From the NCBI GenBank assembly GCA_000697355.1, contig JNEN01000804.1, positions 1 through 64,000 of the forward strand: a stretch of DNA of 64,000 nucleotides, read 5' to 3'. The first letter of the stretch is position 1. Each line of letters begins with the position of its first letter. Under the pieces are notes generated by a model. That model had not been told where the DNA came from and ran no database searches. It saw only the letters and a list, made by a program, of their open reading frames with translations. A program made the position numbers and the translations under genes. This document shows positions 35,596 to 48,351 of the stretch, one piece after another. Origin of the DNA: Syncephalastrum monosporum B8922 (Eukaryota > Mucoromycota > Mucoromycetes > Mucorales > Syncephalastraceae).

Positions 35596-35664
35596 CGTGA
35601 CGGAAGAAAAAGTTGGGGATCAAAAAGTGAAGGGAACGCGCGGATGTGTTGAATTTGCGGTGCG

Positions 35665-35672
35665 TTTATATA
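35665..35672 (-). promoter_or_regulatory. TATA box for the I78 inhibitor gene
   Basis: TATATAAA on the minus strand, 70 nt upstream of the start codon at 35595. Confidence 0.45.
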
Positions 35673-35708
35673 CGCATCAAGTGAGATTTTTCGGCTTCTG
35701 AACCCGTT

Positions 35709-37241
35709 ATGGACATCATCCTCCCTCGCCGCAGCACAGAAGAGGACGCTACTGACGAGACCACCTTCCGAAAACACTCGCCCCGTTGACAATGCCCAAC
35801 CCATTCCTTATAATGTAGCCCTTCATAGTCTTTTGCACTGCATAGACAACGCGTTTCAGGCCGCTCAAACAGGCACCGGCCTGAACGCACGTGCACTGCA
35901 GAGTGTCCGAGACGAATCTCACGTGGAACACGCCTATCAGGCTCTCAAACACAGGGTCAGTGAGCGTATGGAGCGACTGCATAGGAAAGCGATGCTAAAG
36001 CTCGTTACAGATTTTGAAGCAGGATGAGCCTGCTATTCGTCTCGGCCGCCACCTGGCAGCCGACCCGCCCTATGCTGCCCTGCTCTTGCAGGAGCTCAAC
36101 AAGCCAGACAGACGCGATCAGCTCGCAGCGCTACTCATCGTCGATACTGGCTCGTCTGCCGTTCTGGCGCTTCTGACCGATAGACTTCATCGGTGCCCAG
36201 ACCCGCGTGCCTTGGAGCGCACGGCCTACGAAATTTTACCGCGAGGGGTTCAAACCAACACAAAAGAGGCGTGTCATAATCGCCGCAAAGTGGTCCCGGT
36301 ACTGCAAAAGGTATAGTGTCCACACCGCTGTTACACGCACGCATTTCAATCCAATTTCCAACACCGCTCCAATGGCACGGATCAAAGACACTTTTGGCTC
36401 ATGCTGCGTGGAAAGAAGTCGACTTATATCTCGAAGCCTGCGAAGGACGTAGCCAGTCAACACGCGCATGGGATATTGAAACACACCCCCGCATCCATGG
36501 AACGACTGCAGGCCCTGCTTGCCACAGATACAGAGGATCCTGTTCTGCTCGTGACCGCCTGGGTCTCTGCTGCTCTTCAAGGAGCCTGGACAGAGACGAA
36601 CACAGCCGCTTTGGAGCAGCTCACTGTCGAACTTTACCCTAACTTGGTATGAGCACAACCATAATATTTTACAGACAAGTAGTGATATGGCTTCCTGCAG
36701 TTGAAGACATTGCCTTTTTCCAGACCCTTTTGCAGATTTCAGAGTATGGTGTACATTTGCTAGGTCAATTGACACTTGTGTACCCATCCGCTATTGTTCC
36801 CTCTGATCCTGTGCTACGTTACCTGTTTTCGTCCCTCCCACATCATGCCTTTGTTGATTTGGCAGCATCCTATCCGGACTCAGCTGTCTACGCCCTGAGC
36901 GAGCGCTTCAACAGCAGCAGAGCGATGCCCTGCCCCTCTTGGATTCCTGCCTTCAAAGGATCCCAAGATGTGAGAGCCTAAATACCCTGAGGTACTTCCG
37001 GGGAAGGGTTACGATTTAGCATACTCAACCTGAGATTTTTAGCCAGCCCTTGGTTGATGCCTTGATCCCCCTTACCAGTCACAATGATAAGGCATGTGAG
37101 GCACTCATCGAGACCATGATGGTTGCGAATTTGCCAGAGCTACTGCGACGCCTTCTGAACTTTGCCACGACCCTCCAAGATACCCGAGGGACGCAAATAT
37201 GCAAAGCACTGATTGCCAAGACGCTTCTCAACCCTCGCTGA
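35709..37241 (+). pseudogene. helix-rich protein gene of unresolved frame, possibly broken
   Basis: Not recognised. Coding-like blocks on the plus strand are helical and Leu/Ala-rich, as in HEAT/armadillo-type repeats. The 3' part is clean: a block ending AALEQLTVELYPNL (to 36646), an intron 36647-36735, a block 36736-36969 beginning ISEYGVHLLGQL, an intron 36970-37046 and a last block to the stop at 37241. The 5' part does not join. MDIILPRRSTEEDAT from 35709 is in a different phase from the next block (35776-35960). The block 36014-36310 also does not pass smoothly into the region 36316-36512, where two frames both look protein-like. Either unusual introns are present or the gene carries frameshifts. 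I label it pseudogene with low confidence. Confidence 0.35.
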
Positions 37242-38621
37242 GAATCGGACGGCCTTCCCCAGACATATGCCAATATCCGTCGATCCTATGATTCCCCCCC
37301 GTCCTCATTCATGGGTAACCTTAAGTATACCTGCGATTCTGTCCCACTCCATACAGCTCTCTATGCTGAACTTTTAGACCGGTCATGTAGAACAACGATT
37401 CTCATCCCGAAAAGAAGAGAAAAAAGTCTCCTTCCTTCTGTTACTGACATGGGCTGATAGAGCGGTTGCCGACTTCGATTTTCCAGACCTCAAGACAATG
37501 GCACGCACACCACTCAACAAAATATTTTGTCTATAATGAGGGTTTCTCTTCCCGATCATGGTGGCTGTTCCATCCATGGTTGATCGCGTAGAGCAAAGGA
37601 AGATGCGGTGGTTGTCACACAGAGTAATTCATGTCTACGGCGTCTACCCAAACTGGGGATATGTACCGAGGAGGAAAGTATACAAAAGAGCGCAGGTGAG
37701 CAACACCCAGAAACCTGATAGCCAAGCCGTCATGACTTTGTTTCCCAAGTTCAAAGTACCATATTACCGATTGATCGATGTAATAGAATATAGAGAGCAG
37801 AGGATGCTCTCGCTCGAGTTTAAAAGATGTGGCTGCTGAGTATCATAGTACTTTTGGGATGGATAATCAAGGAAAGGCGCCGTCCGCGTTATGCAGATTA
37901 ACCGGCGGGTGATGAATGAGCTGAGCTTCAGCATAGACTATCACCACCGCATCACCGAAAGGGAGATGTCGATGGGCGGCCGATAACGGTCGAGTAGTTG
38001 AACTCGTGAAGGTGGCCACAGGACGTCCCACAAACGTGAAAAGAGAAATGTCAGTCTGAGTGGTTTCAGGAATTTTCCGAATAATGGAGTCTCCAAAGAA
38101 TCGAGATACTGTAATATCTCAGCATGCATTTCCTCTCCGGTAGCACGGCGTCTGTTTCCTTCCCGAAATGCTCATTGGATGACGTTTGATTTATGACAAT
38201 CATACAGAATATTAGCGTTTGAGAAATGGTAAGAAATCCATGACATAGCAATAATATCGAGTAATTACCACCTCTATAGTTGATATTGGGTTTCTCAATA
38301 CTTCATGTACTGTATGTACAATGGTGCATATAGAGCTATTCCGCACAAGTATCACATATCGTAATGGAGACTCATATTAGTAAAAAAAAAAACAATATGT
38401 GTATATTGCGATCAAAGTTTCAGATTGCTTTATGTGTAGTAGGTTGATCATGCAAGTTACCGGGAATGCGCGGCCGTCTGCAAATTCTGCTATGACTCAA
38501 ATTTTCCAAGTTGCACAAAGAACCTGCGCCCTTGGTGCACGAAAACGCGCTACCAAAAAGACCTCCACAAATTCATTGTCTAAGTGTATAGGAGCGCTTT
38601 CTTTCTTCCCGTCTTGTATTT
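37242..38621. other. intergenic, no recognised content
   Basis: About 1.4 kb of mixed sequence with short frames only, for example one of 94 codons at 37558 with no family resemblance. The last 250 bases are the promoter region of the dehydrogenase. No repeat or RNA was recognised. Confidence 0.5.
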
Positions 38622-39786
38622 ATGATGGTCCTGGCCCTCTCTAAAACAACCACAACCACTTTAGCCATTCTAGCTGGCATTTACGCCATCCGCTCCATTT
38701 TCATTCGGCGTTTCGATTATACCAAGATCAATTTCCAGGATAAGGTCGCCATTGTAACTGGTCAGTTAGCGATTGTTCTTTTATTAGCAGCTCCATCAGA
38801 CCGGGTGGCTGACGAATACAACCTTGATAGGCTCCAATGATGGAATTGGAAAGGCAGCAGCTTTGGTCCTGGCCAAACAAAAGTGTAAAGTGTACCTTTT
38901 TTGTCGCGATTCTGACAAGTCACGAGACGCTTTGAAAAGCATCCGGAAAGTGTCGGGCAATGACAGAGTGTACTTGATATCCGTCGACTTTTCCGAACTT
39001 GACAGTGTTCGCAATGCTGCCAAGCAGTTCCTGAGCCAAGAGAATAGACTTGACATCCTCATCAATAACGCCGCTGTGCTTACCACGACGCGGCAGTCCA
39101 CAAAAGATGGCTTCGAGATGCAGGTAGGACAATGAAATGCTTCATTTCGTGTGTAACATCCCACAAACATACCACTTCAGCTTGGCGTCAACCACTTGGC
39201 CCCTTTTTGCCTCACTGAGCTCCTGCTGCCCACCTTGAAGGCATCGGCACCTGCACGCATTGTCAATGTCTCCAGCGCAGCCATCAAGTGGGGGAAAATC
39301 GACTTGGACGACATGCACATGGAGAACACTCCTTACGGCATGTGGGTCGCGTACGCACGAACAAAGCTTTGTAATGTGCTGTATGCAAAGTACCTGAACC
39401 GCCAACTGGAAGGAACTGGTGTGACTGCCAATGCTTGCCATCCAGGTACAACGTCGAAGGTTTTTGACAAACATGTTGCAGTGTTAATCCATTCTTTTTG
39501 TCAATTAGGTGCTGTGCGCACCAGTCTTGGACGAGACTTTGGAAAGAATCCCTTCATTCGTCCATTTCTTTTTCTGATATGGTTGCCATTACAGTTCCTT
39601 CTCTTACGTTCTCCGGAGGAAGGTGCCATGACTGCGCTTTATCTGTCCATGGACCCTAGTGCTGGAACAAACGGTGGAGGGTATTGGGACAATCTACAAA
39701 GAGCCGACCATGTCCAACCGCAGGTCGACGACAAGGAGTTACAAGATAAAGTGTATAATTTCAGTCGGGACGCCATAAAGTGCTAA
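38622..39786 (+). CDS. membrane-anchored short-chain dehydrogenase/reductase (retinol dehydrogenase-like)
   Basis: NAD(P)-dependent oxidoreductase of the classical SDR type. Four exons (38622-38760, 38831-39123, 39181-39445, 39509-39786) give 324 residues. An N-terminal membrane segment (about residues 8-25) is followed by the Rossmann motif TGSNDGIGK, which is split by intron 1. NNAA replaces the usual NNAG, and VNVSS and the catalytic YARTK (Y-x-x-x-K) follow. Substrate-side sequence GVNHLAPFCLTELLLP is like retinol dehydrogenase 11-14 and WW-domain oxidoreductase relatives. A second hydrophobic segment, FLFLIWLPLQFLLL, lies late in the chain. Two Met codons are adjacent-but-one at the start (38622, 38625). 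Substrate unknown. Confidence 0.93.
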
Positions 39787-41202
39787 ATATATATACTCCT
39801 GCTCATGACAAGCATATACATCATAGATATAATACAGTATATCGAGTGCAGCGCTTTTCACTATGGTGACTTTCACCTCGTTGTATATTTATATCATTCA
39901 CGGTAGTAAACTGCAGTGATTTGGCGCTCGTTTTCACTTATAGTATGTTTTGGCAAACAAAATGCCATCACTTGTTATTTGTACCGACATGTATATTTAA
40001 AGGAAAGTTTATAGCCTACTGCGCTACTAAGCGCAGAGAATGTCTATATAAGTGAATCGTCCACATAGACACAGTGAACATTATTTCTTTCATTGATACG
40101 TGTTTATATTACATGTAGCTGAGAGCATGACAAAAGGGAAATGCTATGCTCTTACACAATGGCGGATGATGAACAATGTATGTGTAACATCTATTGTTAA
40201 GGCGACGCGTCTTTAATTTTCCGCGAAAGTGATGGCGTAAGCAAAAGGCAAAACGTTTCATCGGTGTTGTTCATATATGTACAAGCAGCTTTTGTGCGAG
40301 TGGCGAGTGCTATTGAGGAAGGTTTACTACGGGTGATTGATCAGAAATGGGAGGAGCACATGCTCATGGCGAAAGCAGCATTGGCTTAGAGTTTTAATCA
40401 ATCTTTCTGGCGGGTTTGGGTTTGGGAGACAAAGTGCCACTGTGATGCCACTTCAAACTGCGGTAAAAGAGAAACTAAAACGCGGCTGTGCCACAGTGGT
40501 AAATATTCCATTTTTAGATGTCATTTTTCGGGTAGATGCGAGATACCACCGCTATTTGATTCGTACCAATGATTGCAGAAACGCCAAAAGAAAACAGAGA
40601 AAAGATTTTAAGACAAATGCACAGCAATTTTATTTACATTTGTTACCGGCAACAAGGTAATAGAAAAAGAAGGAATAATGGAAAAGTAAGAGGAGGTTAT
40701 GTTTCCAGCCACGGGCACGTGCATGGGACCCAGAGCCAAGCCTCGTGTTGCAATGAAATGATGAAGCGGCGGCTTGAACAATGCCAATCTCTGCGATTCA
40801 TGGGTCCCCGCAGCAGCAAATCCAGAGGGCCAGATAAAAAAAACACACACAAATTAAAGTTTCCATGGTTTAGCCCCTTAACTCGTTTGCAACGATTCGT
40901 ACAGCAATATACATCACGGACATAGATGTTTTTACTATATAAAGGGACAGAGTAAAAGGTGAATGCCATTGTGAAGAGTATGAGGGTTTTGTTTCCATGG
41001 ATACACTTGTATGCATCTGGTTTTCCGTTACTGTATGTATGTATGTACGTGTGTGGGTGGGCGAGGCCTTTGTACTACATCACCCTGCTTCCAATCCTAT
41101 TGAAGATTGCACAAAACTGGGAAATAAGGAAAGAGAGAGAGGCACTTTTTTCAGTGACAACCTTTGCATCCCCTTCCTTCCTTCTCATGCATCGCACTGA
41201 CC
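39787..41202. other. intergenic upstream of the Rho GEF
   Basis: About 1.4 kb, AT-rich, containing a GTAT tetranucleotide stretch near 41030-41050. Short frames only; no gene, RNA or repeat family was recognised. Confidence 0.5.
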
Positions 41203-44200
41203 ATGGCCCAGCATCATCACTCTAATGGTTATACCGAGACAGAATCCCCCAACAAATCACCCGCCTTGGAAGCTTTGTATCAAGATCTGGACGCCTTCAT
41301 ACACGAGTTAGCTGCAGGACAGGACGACACCTTGGTCCTGAACCCGGAGGACGAATCAGCTCCTGTAAGCGTAAAAAGTTATTCCTAACGCGCATGGCTC
41401 ATCTCTTGGAAGAATGGTTTTCGTGGAAACGGAGTGAAAGCGGTCAAGCCGAACGGACTCAAGACCCGCCAGTCTATATTGTCATGTTCGGACGAGGAGC
41501 CGTTGTCAAGTGGATATTCACCCCTACTTGAACAGTACAGCCGCCCTTTTAGCGAGGCCATCAGCATCAGAGCCAACCATGATAATGGCAGCAGTAATAG
41601 TGATGATCATAGCAGTAGCACACCTGCCCAGTCCACGTCCATTGAGGCTCAACCCTCCTCCACAACCACAACCGCAACCCCAACCCCAACCGCGCTCTCC
41701 CCGCCATTGTCTCCTTCTCACCTCGCCGTCGCCCAAAGCTTAAACTCGCCCGTTCATGTTCCTCGATCCAGTTCGCTCAACCAGCAGTCGTCCGCACCGG
41801 CGACGCCCGTAGCAGTTCCCGCCGCTGATGCTCTCAAGTCAGCTACCCCTCTTTCTACACCCATTCTTACCTTCCCCAACTATGCCTTGCTCTCAGAAAC
41901 AGGTGCAAAACTGGTCAAGGAAGTCAAGATACTCAACGAGCACCGTCGCATGTTCTGCACTGCCGAGTATCCTTCCAGTTTCACAGGCGAAGAGGCAGTG
42001 GTAAGTATTTTATCAACAGTACTTCGCCTGGATCGGTGATAAGGTTCCTGACGCTGGCCATAGCAAATCATAGAAGGTCTGCTGCCTAGTGGCGTTCCCG
42101 CTTCCGTATGCTTGCATCTCGCCCGTTCATTCGTCAAAACTTCGCCTCCACTCGTCAGCGCCATTTCCTACTCGGAAAAGTCTCTTAAACGCAACACGTT
42201 GTACCAGTCCGCCAGCGAAATTTATACCTTGGTCGACGAAACCGCAGAAAACGAGGAATTGCCCCAGGGTGTCTTCACGCCCCTCACTGGCTGCTACACT
42301 AATTTTTGTTTACCAGGACAGGGTGGCTGTTATGCACCGTGCTGTCCTAATCGTAGCCTCGAGTTTGACAAGTCGGTAAGAGCCACCGTTGCCTGGTGCC
42401 GTAGTCACGCGTTTTCCGTATTGACCATTCTGTTTATTCGGATTACAGAAACGTAAGGCTGAGTTGAGCAGACAGACCTCACTTAAATCTGGCACGTCGT
42501 CCCATGATACGGTATGTCACGAGCACGCCCAAGGTAGAATCTATCGACTCATTCATGTCAGACTTTCTCCCGAGCCTGGTCCGCTACTGTGTCCCGCGAA
42601 GTCCTTCAAAATACCCCTGACGCGGAAATCAAGCGGCAGGAAGCCATCCATGAGGTCATTTACACCGAAGAAGACTATGTCCGTGATCTGAACTTGCTAG
42701 ATGAGGTAAAGCGTCGACGCAGAAACGCCTTGCTCCCCCCCCTTCCTCACGCATCTTATCTGCCAATAGCTATTCGCCAAGCCGCTACGCTCAGCTCAGT
42801 GCTTGGAGGCTGACAAACGCGATGAATTTTGCGATTACGTGTTTGGAAATTACCTCGAACTGCTTGACCTGCATCGTCAACTCTGCAGAGACTTGCGTGA
42901 CCATCAAAGCGAATGCGTTGCACGCTCATCGACCGCCACCGGTGGTTTCGTCGACCAGATTGGTGATATCTTCTTGCGCTATATCCATCGATTCATGGAC
43001 GTTTATGCCCGATACGGCCCTCACGTTATCCTTGCAGAGCACGCTGTCAAGAAAGAAGCAGCGACCAACATGCTGTTCAGTAACTTTGTTCACGAGACCG
43101 AGAAGCAAGCTGAATGCCGCAAACTGCCCTTTCGCCATTTTCTCATTCTTCCCGTGACCCGTTTGCAGCGCTATCCTCTGCTCATCGGCGCCATTTTGAA
43201 GAAGACGGACGATGGCCACCCCGACAAGGACTACCTGAACCAGTGTAACGAAATCTTGCGCTCTGTAGCAAGTCGTATGGATGAGCTGACCAAGGTGACC
43301 AAGCAAAAGAAACGCATCCTGGAAATCGCAGACGCCATCCGATACAAGCCTGAGCAAGAGCAATCCTATCAGCAGTTGAAGCTGGATGATCCCCATCGCT
43401 CGCTGGTACACGAAGGCCGGTTAACACGACGATCCCATATGGGCGTCGAAACGATCGACTTGCACGTCTTTTTGTTTGATCACTTGCTGGTCATGACAAA
43501 ACCGCGAAAGGGCCAAGGCGGAACCACCGAATACCATCTTTCCAAAAGCCCCATTCCGCTCGAGTTACTGCAGGTCCAAGAGGCTACCGAGGGATTTGCG
43601 CTTGGCGTACGGACCATGTCCAGTACCATCAACTCTACCGTTTCATCTCAGCAACAACCGCTATCACCACGACAGCCCATGTCACCTGGTAATAATTCTG
43701 CAGTACCTATTCTTCTCTCCCACCTCGGACGTCGCGGAGGTGACTATTTGCTGTCAGCAGATAGCAACGAGACGCGCATCGGATGGAAGGAGAAGATTGT
43801 GCAAGCCAAGGCAGATTTGGATCACACGCATGCAGAGAAGCATGTCTTTGAGATTCGCACACTCAGCGATACCGCGTTTGCTGGTTCGAACGCTTCCGGG
43901 GCTCTGAATAATGGCAAGGTGACTTGCTCAATACCTTACGGTAAGCCAATGAACCATTGGGGTTTGACAGTTCTAACCCGACTGTATGATGATAGAAGGT
44001 GCGCACGGAATCCGTATGATTGCTATTGGTACCAATATGGGTGTATGGACGGGTGTCGAGGGAGATACCAACAGCATGAAGCAAGTGGTTGCGATCTCAG
44101 ATGTACAGCAAATTGCCGTGCTGCAAGAACACTCAATCCTCGTGGTTCTGGCAGACCGCACGCTGTACGCCTATGCGCTGCACGCGCTCATCGGCTCCAA

Positions 44201-44975
44201 CAAGCCCTGCCCAAGCCAAAAAATTGCCCAACATATCAGCTACTTCCATGCCGGCGTCTGCAACAACCGTATGCTCGTGATTGCCATGAAAAAGCGCGGC
44301 ATGGATAGCCATTTTCGCGCGTTTGAGCCGGTGTGTGGCGATTTGCGCGACGCGGCCAACGCAAAATACCTGACGACCAAGACCGGCTTGTTCAGCAAAC
44401 AGCCCCCGCCATGGTTCAAGCTCTACAAGGAGTTCTATATCGGTGCTGAATCGTCGGCGGTGCACCTTCTCAAAGCACGTATTGTCGTGGTGTGTGTTCG
44501 TGGCTTCGAAATCATTGATCCCGAACATCTGGCCATGAATCGCAACCTCCCCGACCTGCAACACCCCGACTTTGCCCCGCTCCTATCCCAGCAAGAAGAG
44601 ATCCGGCCGCTCGGTATGTTCCGATGCGGGGGATCCCAATATTTGCTTTGCTACGGTCAATTCGCATTCCGCGTCGACAGCCACGGCATCTTGGTCCCTG
44701 ACTCATGGATGGCGTGGGAGGGCACGCCTATGTCCGTCGCCTTTTCATACCCGTATGTCATTGGATTCGACAGTCGGTTTATTGAAGTGCGCCATGCGCT
44801 GACCGGCGAGCTCATTCAGATCATGGCAGGCGAGCATATGCGATGCCTCCAGTTCTCTACCTTGCCTGCCGCTGGCGGTGGCCCTGCGCCCATCATCCAT
44901 GGTTGTATGGCACATCCTTTCAAACCAGAGTATCAGTACGTCTTTGAACTCGTCAACACTGTCCCGCTGGTTTAA
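41203..44975 (+). CDS. Rho guanine nucleotide exchange factor of the Rom1/Rom2 type
   Basis: Activates Rho1 by GDP release, linking wall-stress sensors to Pkc1 and glucan synthase. Seven exons (41203-41364, 41413-42000, 42064-42375, 42449-42511, 42562-42705, 42770-43940, 43996-44975) join in phase to 1,139 residues. A low-complexity Ser/Thr/Pro region comes first. A DEP-like region follows (about 195-300, FTGEEAVQIIEGLL). The DH domain is at about 390-615, starting IHEVIYTEEDYVRDL and with the conserved helix FRHFLILPVTRLQRYPLL. The PH domain is at about 635-760 (LVHEGRLTRR...WKEKIVQAK). A C-terminal citron-homology domain occupies about 780-1125. This order is that of fungal Rom2. RHO1 is in the same window. 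Confidence 0.95.
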
Positions 44976-45305
44976 GAACCCGCGTCTCCTCTCTGTCTCT
45001 CTATTTCCTTTCTCGTTGTCATCTCTCGCTTCCATCTGCATACCATAGTATCAAAAACATTCTTTTTCTTCCTAATAAATTGCCCGCATATCATCTTTTT
45101 CTCCCATTGTTTTAAAAAATAAATAAATAGCACGTGCGTTCTATTGCGAAGTTGTGACACGTAAATATACATTGGTACAGGAGTATCAGGTGATGCTTTT
45201 TGTGTATATATGCAGCATCGAGCAGTTTACAAACTAATATTTACTAATTAATAATTTATGTATCGCGTTGTTACAGGCACAGGATGGTATCATTTCTTGC
45301 AATGC
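44976..45305. other. space between convergent Rho GEF and RING genes
   Basis: Two 3' flanks, pyrimidine-rich on the left and AT-rich on the right. Nothing else was recognised. Confidence 0.5.
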
Positions 45306-47080
45306 TCAAGAGGAAGAAGCATGTCGATCCTTCTCATTATTTGAAGGCTTGTCCTTTTCGTCGTTTTGGGAGTCATCCTTCCTGGAGGAGTCTTCCTTCT
45401 GTTCAGCTTCCTCCGGTCGATGTTTTTCGTCGTTGGGATTCTGCAGCGTGGCTTCGGAGGCATTGGTTGGGGCCTTGTCGTCATAAGTGGAGGATGAGGA
45501 AGCGGACGCCGCCGATGAGGAAGCGTGTGAATAAGAATTGGTCGGAGCGTTCGTGGCGGAAGTAGTTGTAGCGGATGGCTGAGCAGGCGCAACAATAGGC
45601 GCTGTTGCTTGGTGTGACGAGACCGGATGTGACGGCGCGGTTTGAGGCTCGGTATTGACAACAACGTGGTCTGGAGTGGAGGAGGATGCAGAGGAGTCTT
45701 CGCTGGACTCTTCTCGAAGTTCGGGAGGCAAACAATCCCATTTGCATATGGGGCAAATGGTGGACTTTTGTGTAAGCCAAGGATCTATTATATACCATCG
45801 ATAAGCAAACCGGTGCAACCCCAGGAACCAAGGTTTCGCAAGCCTTACCGATGCACAAAACGCAAAAACCATGACCACACCCAAGCACTCGGACTTCATT
45901 GACGTCCTCCTCGTAGTCTTCCAGGCAAATGGCGCAGTTTCCGTTCTTAATAGCATCTGCCTTGTATTTGGTGATCGGCAAAGCGTTGACGATATCCACC
46001 GGCAGAGGTTTGGCCTGACGGTTACGCAGTTGCATGTTGTACGCATGAGCAGCGACCTGGGCCTCGTACTCCATCTGTTCGCGCAACTGGCGGACACGCC
46101 ACCAGCGGAGAAAGATGACACCCGCAAATAACGCTAAAAAAGTTACGGGTGAGAAATTTGATAACAAGGTTAATGGAATTATAGAATATAGAACAGTGAA
46201 GGGCTTACCAATGAGGAAGATGGCAGCGAGAGCAATGATATACGACAGGTAGCCTCGGCTGACGGCCATGCCATCGTTATTGTCATTGCTAGTCCAACTC
46301 GCGGAAAGTAGTACGGTAATTTGCCAGAATTGCTTGGCGTTTGGGGTTGTCGCATTCGTGATCATGGACTGCAAGGTCTTTCCATATGAATTCGGTACAA
46401 AGTAGACAGGGGGTGTCCCGGCCGTCGTGCCATCGATATCGTTGTCTTGCATGGTCGAGACGTTGCGCATGGCCGGGAGCGGGTTCGCATAGGTCGGTGA
46501 GCCTGAAACGCTGCCGGCGGGCTGGACTGACACATCTAGCTGTTGCCCATGCGTATCGTTGTCAAAGAGGATGATGGCCGAAATGTTGAGGCTATGCGCA
46601 GTAGAGATGTTGGACGCCACCTGAATTTTCTCGGACCAGTTGCAGTAGCCTCGCTGGATAAGTGCGATCTTGGGGAGGTTCTGTATCGAGACGTACTGCA
46701 AGTTGTCCAGGTTGCCTTCCTGAAGACTTTCAAATGAGGTGTTGGTCGACTGACAGCTATAAGAGAAGTCAAAGAGCAGGCGCTGCATGTTTGCAAAAAA
46801 AAAAAAAAAACGGAGGCGTTAGACGTCAATAGGGATTTGTTTGTTTTCAGTATATCGCATCGTATCCTACCCGCATAGGCGATTCAGTATCATGACCCGC
46901 ACGAATGGTTTGGAAGTCCTGCGACATGGCTATCCGGGAATCTTGCTCGACAGAAATGCCAGTGTCGGCCGGATCACTAACATTATAAAGTCTGGGAGCC
47001 TGCCAGATAGCCGGATTTTGCAAGGACTGAGACAGTGCCTTGGAGAAGAACAAGAGCGAGACAATGAGGAGCAGAAGCAT
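45306..47080 (-). CDS. PA-TM-RING type E3 ubiquitin ligase
   Basis: Membrane ubiquitin ligase of the RNF13/GRAIL architecture, usually in endosomes or vacuoles. Four exons (47080-46871, 46782-46209, 46133-45849, 45784-45306) give 515 residues. A signal peptide (about 1-18) is followed by a lumenal protease-associated domain (KIALIQRGYCNWSEKI, AIILFDN) with several N-glycosylation sequons. A membrane helix spans about 245-265. The cytosolic RING is CAIC...GCGHGFCVLC...CPIC; the IDPWLTQKSTICPIC part is typical of this class. The fifth ligand is Cys rather than the His expected of RING-H2, making it C3HC4. The last 120 residues are Ser/Ala/Thr-rich, then acidic and basic, and end HASSS. The start is the first Met before the hydrophobic stretch. 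Confidence 0.92.
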
Positions 47081-47231
47081 CCTCACAAGAGTGTAAGTAT
47101 GGAAAAAAAAGGGCTATTGTATTTCCTGAACGAGAAGAAGTAAGCGGAAAGCGCACAAAGCGGTGATGGTCGGGAAAAGTATAGATCCTCCCCAAATTCA
47201 AGTCCCGGCCTCATTTTGCGTGGGTTTTTCA

Positions 47232-48351
47232 TCAGTCGATAGCCATGCTGTTGTCCTCCTACACATGGTTGTCAGTATAAATCATATACATGTTAATCAT
47301 GGGTTCCTCTTTTCTTCTTTGACTTTTGACTTTGTTTTTCTTACCTCTGCAGCGGGCTTGTTCATGTACGCATCCATTTCCTGGTCGAGATCGGTTTCAC
47401 TTCGACTGTTTTTAGGACGGTCGCTCCGATAACGTCCACCACCACTAATACAACCGATGCAAAAATTAAAAAAAATACAAATTATTAAGTGATTGAACAA
47501 TCATTTTATCATGATTACTTACCGCTCTCGTGATCTGCCTCCACCGCCCTCAGCCATCTTTATGTGCATAGGTTGACCTGAAATAGAATTTTGGGTTACT
47601 TCCTATCTTAGCAAACAATTATGTCTTTGGTAATACATACCATCGAGCTCCACGTTATTGTACTTTGCAATGGCGTCTTCTGCGTCTGAGGTTCTGGTAT
47701 ATGAGATACGAGCCACGCCTGTAGACCGACCGGAACGGTCAAACTCGATCCGGGCTTTCAAGACCGGGCCCACCAGGGCAAACAAATCCTGAGATATGTT
47801 TAAGTAACCATGGCTACAAAGACTACAAACAAAAGATAGTACCTGGAGATCCTTCTCGATAACGTTATAGTGCAAGTTTTCCACCACGATTTCTGTGCCA
47901 GCGTTTCTGTCGTTTCTGCCTGATCCAGAACCTCTGTCATTCCTATCTGAGCCACGGGGGCCGTTGCGGCGATTGCTACCACCCGCTTGGCCAAAGCGAC
48001 CGCTTAGGCGCGAGTTGATGCTGCGACCCGAACCCGAACGGTGATCGTCATCAAATAGATCGTGGCGCCATTGCGAGTTTGAATCACGTTTGCCAGGCTA
48101 ACCATTGGCAGATGAATATAAGAACAGCGGGATGGGTTGGAAAGCCTTACGTTTCCTCCAGCAGATCCTCTGTTGCCGCGTAGCTGGACAGTGCGTACAA
48201 AAGGCGAATTGCTTAATCGAGATGCGACACCACGGTCGGATCTCTTGTTGATTCTGCCACCGCCACCCGATGGCGAAGATGGGGTGCGTCGTGGCTCTCG
48301 TTTTCTGTCTTTAATGACTTCGTCGAGGGCTCTGTCAAGTTGGGATGCCAT
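47232..48351 (-). CDS. ALY/REF (Yra1)-family mRNA export adaptor
   Basis: RNA-binding adaptor that couples transcription and splicing to Mex67-type mRNA export. Six exons (48351-48151, 48097-47843, 47788-47641, 47577-47523, 47444-47345, 47258-47232) join in phase to 261 residues. The N terminus MASQLDRALDEVIKDRKRE is the conserved UAP56/Sub2-binding motif. A Gly/Arg/Asn-rich region follows, then one RRM: EIVVENLHYNVIEKDLQDLF (RNP2 side) and ARIEFDRSGRSTGVARISY (RNP1 side). The C terminus repeats the UAP56-binding type motif, ETDLDQEMDAYM. The last exon codes for only eight residues. The 151 bp before the RING gene start are promoter of that gene and 3' flank of this one. Confidence 0.94.

Noticed and set aside
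37558..37839. 94-codon frame after the broken helical gene
   Set aside because: No homology, no splice support and low coding-like composition; left as intergenic.
42822..43157. Alternative plus-strand frame inside the Rho GEF DH domain
   Set aside because: Shadow of the DH-coding exon, which has clear family motifs in the chosen phase.
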